The translations under genes were made by a program, and so were the position numbers. A stretch of DNA of 64,000 bases from Telopea speciosissima (taxonomy: Eukaryota; Streptophyta; Magnoliopsida; Proteales; Proteaceae), in contig NC_057924.1 in assembly GCF_018873765.1 (NCBI RefSeq), positions 7,626,001 to 7,690,000 of the forward strand, read 5' to 3'. Below are positions 60,620-64,000 of the stretch, in pieces. The notes beneath the pieces are model-generated. The model worked only from the letters and a program-made list of their open reading frames with translations, was not told the DNA's origin and ran no database searches. The first letter of the stretch is position 1; the number at the start of each line of letters is the position of its first letter.

Positions 60620-60824
60620 CATCTACGTATCCAAATCTTCTATGGTGCGCAGCCCATAGCGTCTTGAGCGGTGGCGTCCAAATAGGGCACAGAGTAATGA
60701 TCACCTTATCCTTGCCTGAACACCTTGCCCAAGCGGGGTAAGGCGGTCATTGCACCATACCTTATTTGTGCGCCGCTCAGGCTGTTACGGGCAACGCATC
60801 GTAGAAGATCACGATCCCACATCT
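60620..60824. mobile_element. Foldback MITE, GATCTTCTATGGTGCG family
   Basis: The left AATCTTCTATGGTGCGCAGC pairs with the right CAACGCATCGTAGAAGATC. The inner arms GAGCGGTGGCGTCCAAATAG and TTATTTGTGCGCCGCTCAG also pair. The wording GGTAAGGCGGTCATTGC near the centre matches GGTAAGGCGATCATTGC in the element at 26546-26730. Confidence 0.78.
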
Positions 60825-61179
60825 ATTAATCGATCTTTTTTTTATTTATTTGTTTTAGTTCAACCCAACCAAGGTTTATTTATTTATTTATTTTTGGTAA
60901 AGACTCCAAGGTTTAATTCAACCTTTTGAAACTTGACATACAGACACTCTAGAGTCTAGAGTCATACTTTTATCCAAGGATAGTTTTTCTACACCATAGA
61001 GTAGGGTTCAACTACATCTTTAGCGTCATTAAAACTCTCGGTCTCTCCTTGTTGTACGAAGTTGTTAATACCCCCAAATGTTCCCAGAACTATCTTAACA
61101 CCATCCATCCAAATGCCTCGGCTAATGGATTCTCCCTTGGCTGTGATTAAAGGAAAACCATCCTTTTTATCTAATACTA

Positions 61180-61215
61180 AATGAGAAAGAGAATGCTACC
61201 TGAGCATGTGCGATG
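61180..61215. repeat. Lone MITE end, GAATGCTACCTG family
   Basis: GAGAATGCTACCTGAGCATG, followed by TGCGATGCAC, matches the right end (inverted) of the foldback at 54449-54627. The opposite end is not found within 300 bp. Probably a truncated copy. Confidence 0.6.
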
Positions 61216-61867
61216 CACTACTGCTATACCCTAACACAGTGGCATATGAAATGATTGCCGCACCCCTGAGAACGCATGTAACTTCCTTCTCCCTACATAA
61301 ATAAAGTCAGTTTCCTTTTCTTTTGATTAAACGAAAAAAAATCTAGCCACTTCCGTTGTGAATCAGGCACAATGGGAAACTACTGAACGAGTCTTGAATC
61401 GAGTTCAGATCTGCAATCCACATGAGGACTGATCTGAACCCTCCATGGGGGTGTGGGACCCATGCCCCATGGAGGGGTCAGATTTGTCCCTACCCGTCCC
61501 CATGTGGGCAGCTGATCTGGAATCGAATGAATCCCGATCATAGTTTCAAGAACCGGATTTGGATTGGTCAAATCGTCCGATCCAACCGATTCATGCCAAT
61601 GTTTGAGTTCTGACCGATTCGATTACAGATTAGGCGGATTAGCAGTTTTGATTCATTTGAACTCCTGATCCCGATTGGGCATTCACTGATTCACGACTCT
61701 CGGGTCCTGTCATCTGGATTTTTCTGCAACTCCGATGAGAACCAGAGCGTAGAGAAAGCGAGGAGGAACTTCTAAAAATGGGCAACTAGGGTTTTCAGAT
61801 TGCATTGTTCAAAGTTGGAAGCTTTCTTTCATCATACTCGAACTCCCGAAGTGGTTTTTTGGTGGTT

Positions 61868-63682
61868 ATGGCAGTTCCTTTGCGAAAGTTTACCGCCATC
61901 TTCTCTACAAGGGGTGTCGGTCATCGCATATCTGAGGTGGAATGGTTCCATCGCCTCCGTGCTTCTTATTCTTCTTCCTTGGGGCCTCGCTCTTGTCTCA
62001 GCTGTCGGCAATTTTCGGAATCTACATTTGATCGAGTCGGCCCAAGAGCTTCATCTGCCAATGTTGGTGAGTCTGCAACATTTTCCATCTTCATTGGTTA
62101 CTTGAAAACACCCTAATCGACCTTTGCGTCCTTCTTACGACTCCGTGCTGATAGAGAGAGTGCTTTTGTTTTGGCATACGCATAGGGTGAAGCATACTTA
62201 AACGAGTAGTACAGGGTAAAGTAGTATTTAGGCAAATACTCACGCATTAGTGGTTACCGTTGCAAAGGAAGAATATCTAATATAAGTGAAGTACTGTGTT
62301 CCATCTTTTCTCTCCTGCATGGTGTTTACGGTTCATTCATTTAGGTTCTCATTAATTCACCACTATGCTGAATGTAAATAAAGGGTGCTTGTACTGTTCT
62401 TTGCGTAATTGAGCTAGATATTTTATCCATTTGTTTTCAACTTTAGTGCCCAAATGATTTCTGGGGATTTTGATGATCTCATTTTGCTTCATTTCACTAA
62501 TTAAAATCTGCAAATGCTGCAAATTTCAAGATTAGATGATGATGCTAGCATGGATTATACGGAATTCAAGAAGTGGCATAACGGAGGTGGCTTTTTCCAC
62601 AAGTCAGCCTGTATTGATTCAACTACAGTTATAGAAATCGGTGCAGTAGTTCATCCAAAATCTATACTTGGTGCTGATGTTCATATCGGTTCAGGTGCTA
62701 TCATAGGGCCTGCAGTTACAATTGGGCCATTGACAAGAATCGGGTATATTATTGTTTGAATTCAAAATATATTTGTCTTTGTGATTACATTTTACGCGTT
62801 ATATATTTGTACAATTTCAGTACGGCATCAAAACACTAGAATTAAGAACTTTTGTGTTCACTATTTCTCTCTCTCTCTCTCTCCCTCCCCCGGGCATCTG
62901 GTGGGATGTTTAAAAGAAAAGTAGAAGATTTTAAAGAATAGAAGGGAAACTCAGAGGTAGGTGTTTCTGATTTTCTCTCCCTGTTAATCTTTTAATTGCC
63001 TCTATAGGTTCTCAAGTGATTATTTTCTAGGTTCTAACTCAGATTCATCAATATACATAAAGAACTGCCAATGAAATATTTGCTTGTGGTTCCTTTTTCT
63101 TAGTCCGAACTACTTAAAGACACACTCCATGCCTTTCTTTTGTCATTTTCCCCTAACTTAATTCATCCCATGCTGACCAATACTATTAGTTAGACATATA
63201 ATGTTTGTGATCCTAATATGTGTGTTATCATTCTATCCCATTGATAATTTTTTTTTGTTGGGGGAGGGGGTGGTTTTTTTTTTTTTTTTTTTGAGCTTTA
63301 TGCTTCAGATATGGTAGTTTGATTTTTCCCTCAGAATGATCACAAATTCCTCTGGATCTTTGAGACCTCTTTCTAAACAATTTTATTGGTTGTAGGGTTT
63401 CTTTGTGACCTCTTTCTAAACAATTTTATCGGTTGTAGGGTTACATTAATTGTTGTCTGAAGCTTTATAGTACTAGTTATTGATTATTGGATTAATGCTA
63501 TGATGGCTAGTAATTTAATTGTCATGTTTTGTGGAAGTGATTTATTATTCCATTTTCCTTATCTTGGTCTTTGTTTTTCTCATAGCATGATTGACCATTC
63601 TGCAGGTATAATTCTGTTCTTAGTAATTGTTCTATCGGTGAATCATGCATTATCCACAATGGAGTATGTGTTGGTCAAGATG
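61868..63682 (+). CDS. LPXD: LpxD-type UDP-3-O-acylglucosamine N-acyltransferase, mitochondrial, 5' part
   Basis: Three exons are seen, 61868-62066, 62536-62743 and 63606-63682, and the gene continues past the window. Junctions are GT-AG and in phase (161 complete codons). Residues 1-60 are rich in Arg/Ser with few acidic residues (MAVPLRKF, FHRLRASYSSS), as in a mitochondrial presequence. EFKKWHNGGGFFHKSACID follows at about 76-94. Left-handed beta-helix hexapeptide repeats then run from about 98 (VIEIGAVVHP, ILGADVHIGSGAIIGPAV, NCSIGESCIIHNGVCVGQDG). Plant LpxD acts in the mitochondrial lipid-A-like pathway after LpxA and LpxC, adding an N-linked acyl chain to the glucosamine nucleotide. 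The exon 2 acceptor (AAGATTAG) was chosen because it alone keeps the frame. The start is the first ATG giving a targeting-like N-terminus. Which of the paralogues it is cannot be told. Confidence 0.92.
62866..62882 (+). repeat. CT dinucleotide run in LpxD intron 2
   Basis: A short uninterrupted CT run, followed by CCCTCCCCCG. Intron 2 (62744-63605) otherwise shows no element. Confidence 0.9.
63364..63449 (+). repeat. 43-bp tandem duplication in LpxD intron 2
   Basis: GACCTCTTTCTAAACAATTT occurs at 63364 and 63407. Both copies run into GGTTGTAGGGTT and differ by a single base over about 37 bp. Confidence 0.9.
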
Positions 63683-64000
63683 GTAAGGCGCTGGATATTG
63701 TAACGTGGCAAGTTTAATGTTGTTTTCTGAGAGTAGCATTCTTAATGAGAAACACACCCATTCTTCTACCTGTTCTTTATACCTTTGGAATGATAATGAA
63801 TTTTAATGTTCAGAATCTTTGTAATACCTTCTGGATTCTATGAAGTTTTGCTTGTTCTACTGGTATCTATATAACAATAGTGAGGAAATTCTGTGGTCCA
63901 TATTGGCTGGACTTCACACTTGGTAATATCTTTTCTTAACTATTGTTAGGACTTTCAGAAATTTACAATACCTTTTGCCGTCAATCCACTTACTTTCCAT

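Larger units (their letters stand above)
59981..61867. other. Spacer between copia fossil C and the LpxD gene
   Basis: 60040-60070 is a T-run. 60620-60824 is a foldback MITE. 61180-61215 is a lone MITE end. 61430-61510 contains CATGGGG/CCCCATG words in both orientations (possible small foldback). 61545-61690 is a CCGATTCGATTAC-type repeat. The last 150 bp before 61868 should contain the LpxD promoter and leader; no TATA box was singled out. Confidence 0.55.

Overview
This 64 kb window is nuclear DNA of a flowering plant. Its genes have many small exons with canonical GT-AG introns. The proteins read most like known dicot-type plant proteins. The intergenic DNA is AT-rich and packed with plant-type LTR retrotransposon fossils, MITEs and a SINE. 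The very long repeat-filled introns suggest a medium or large genome, probably not a grass. The species cannot be named from the sequence.

Layout. 1-10200 is retroelement debris. It holds the tail of a Tat/Ogre-like LTR, a solo SIRE-like LTR with its target duplication, purine-rich stretches, a 76-bp satellite array, and the start of another Tat/Ogre-like LTR. 10201-15108 is low-complexity spacer with several small tandem duplications. 15109-18216 is a large inverted duplication of the 5' half of an MRL7-type chloroplast gene. The right arm belongs to the intact five-exon gene (17514-21922, 348 aa); the left arm is a pseudogene fragment. Two NDR1/HIN1-like (LEA_2) membrane protein genes follow, at 22441-23055 and 25353-25988, with three unrelated foldback MITEs between them. 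A telo-box/site II/TATA promoter near 27.5-27.7 kb precedes a candidate box C/D snoRNA at about 27956-28040. Two long inverted-repeat elements lie at 28.7-30.3 kb.

31704-53922 on the minus strand is a complete GPAT9 gene: 12 exons, 371 aa, all acyltransferase motifs present. It spans 22.2 kb because introns 2, 3, 4 and 9 are long. Introns 3 and 4 each hold a copia fossil in antisense orientation. Introns 2 and 4 also hold hAT-type MITEs with 8-bp target duplications and an Au-type SINE. A third copia fossil with both LTRs and a 5-bp target duplication lies at 55130-59975. The window ends inside a mitochondrial LpxD-type acyltransferase gene (first three exons, 61868-63682).

The host genes serve unrelated tasks: plastid gene expression, membrane and defence-type proteins, glycerolipid synthesis and a lipid-A-like pathway. 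They do not form one pathway. The best candidates for a second look are the head-to-head MRL7 inverted duplication (possible dsRNA source), the CATAGTTGTCA MITE family found only in introns here, and the putative snoRNA locus.
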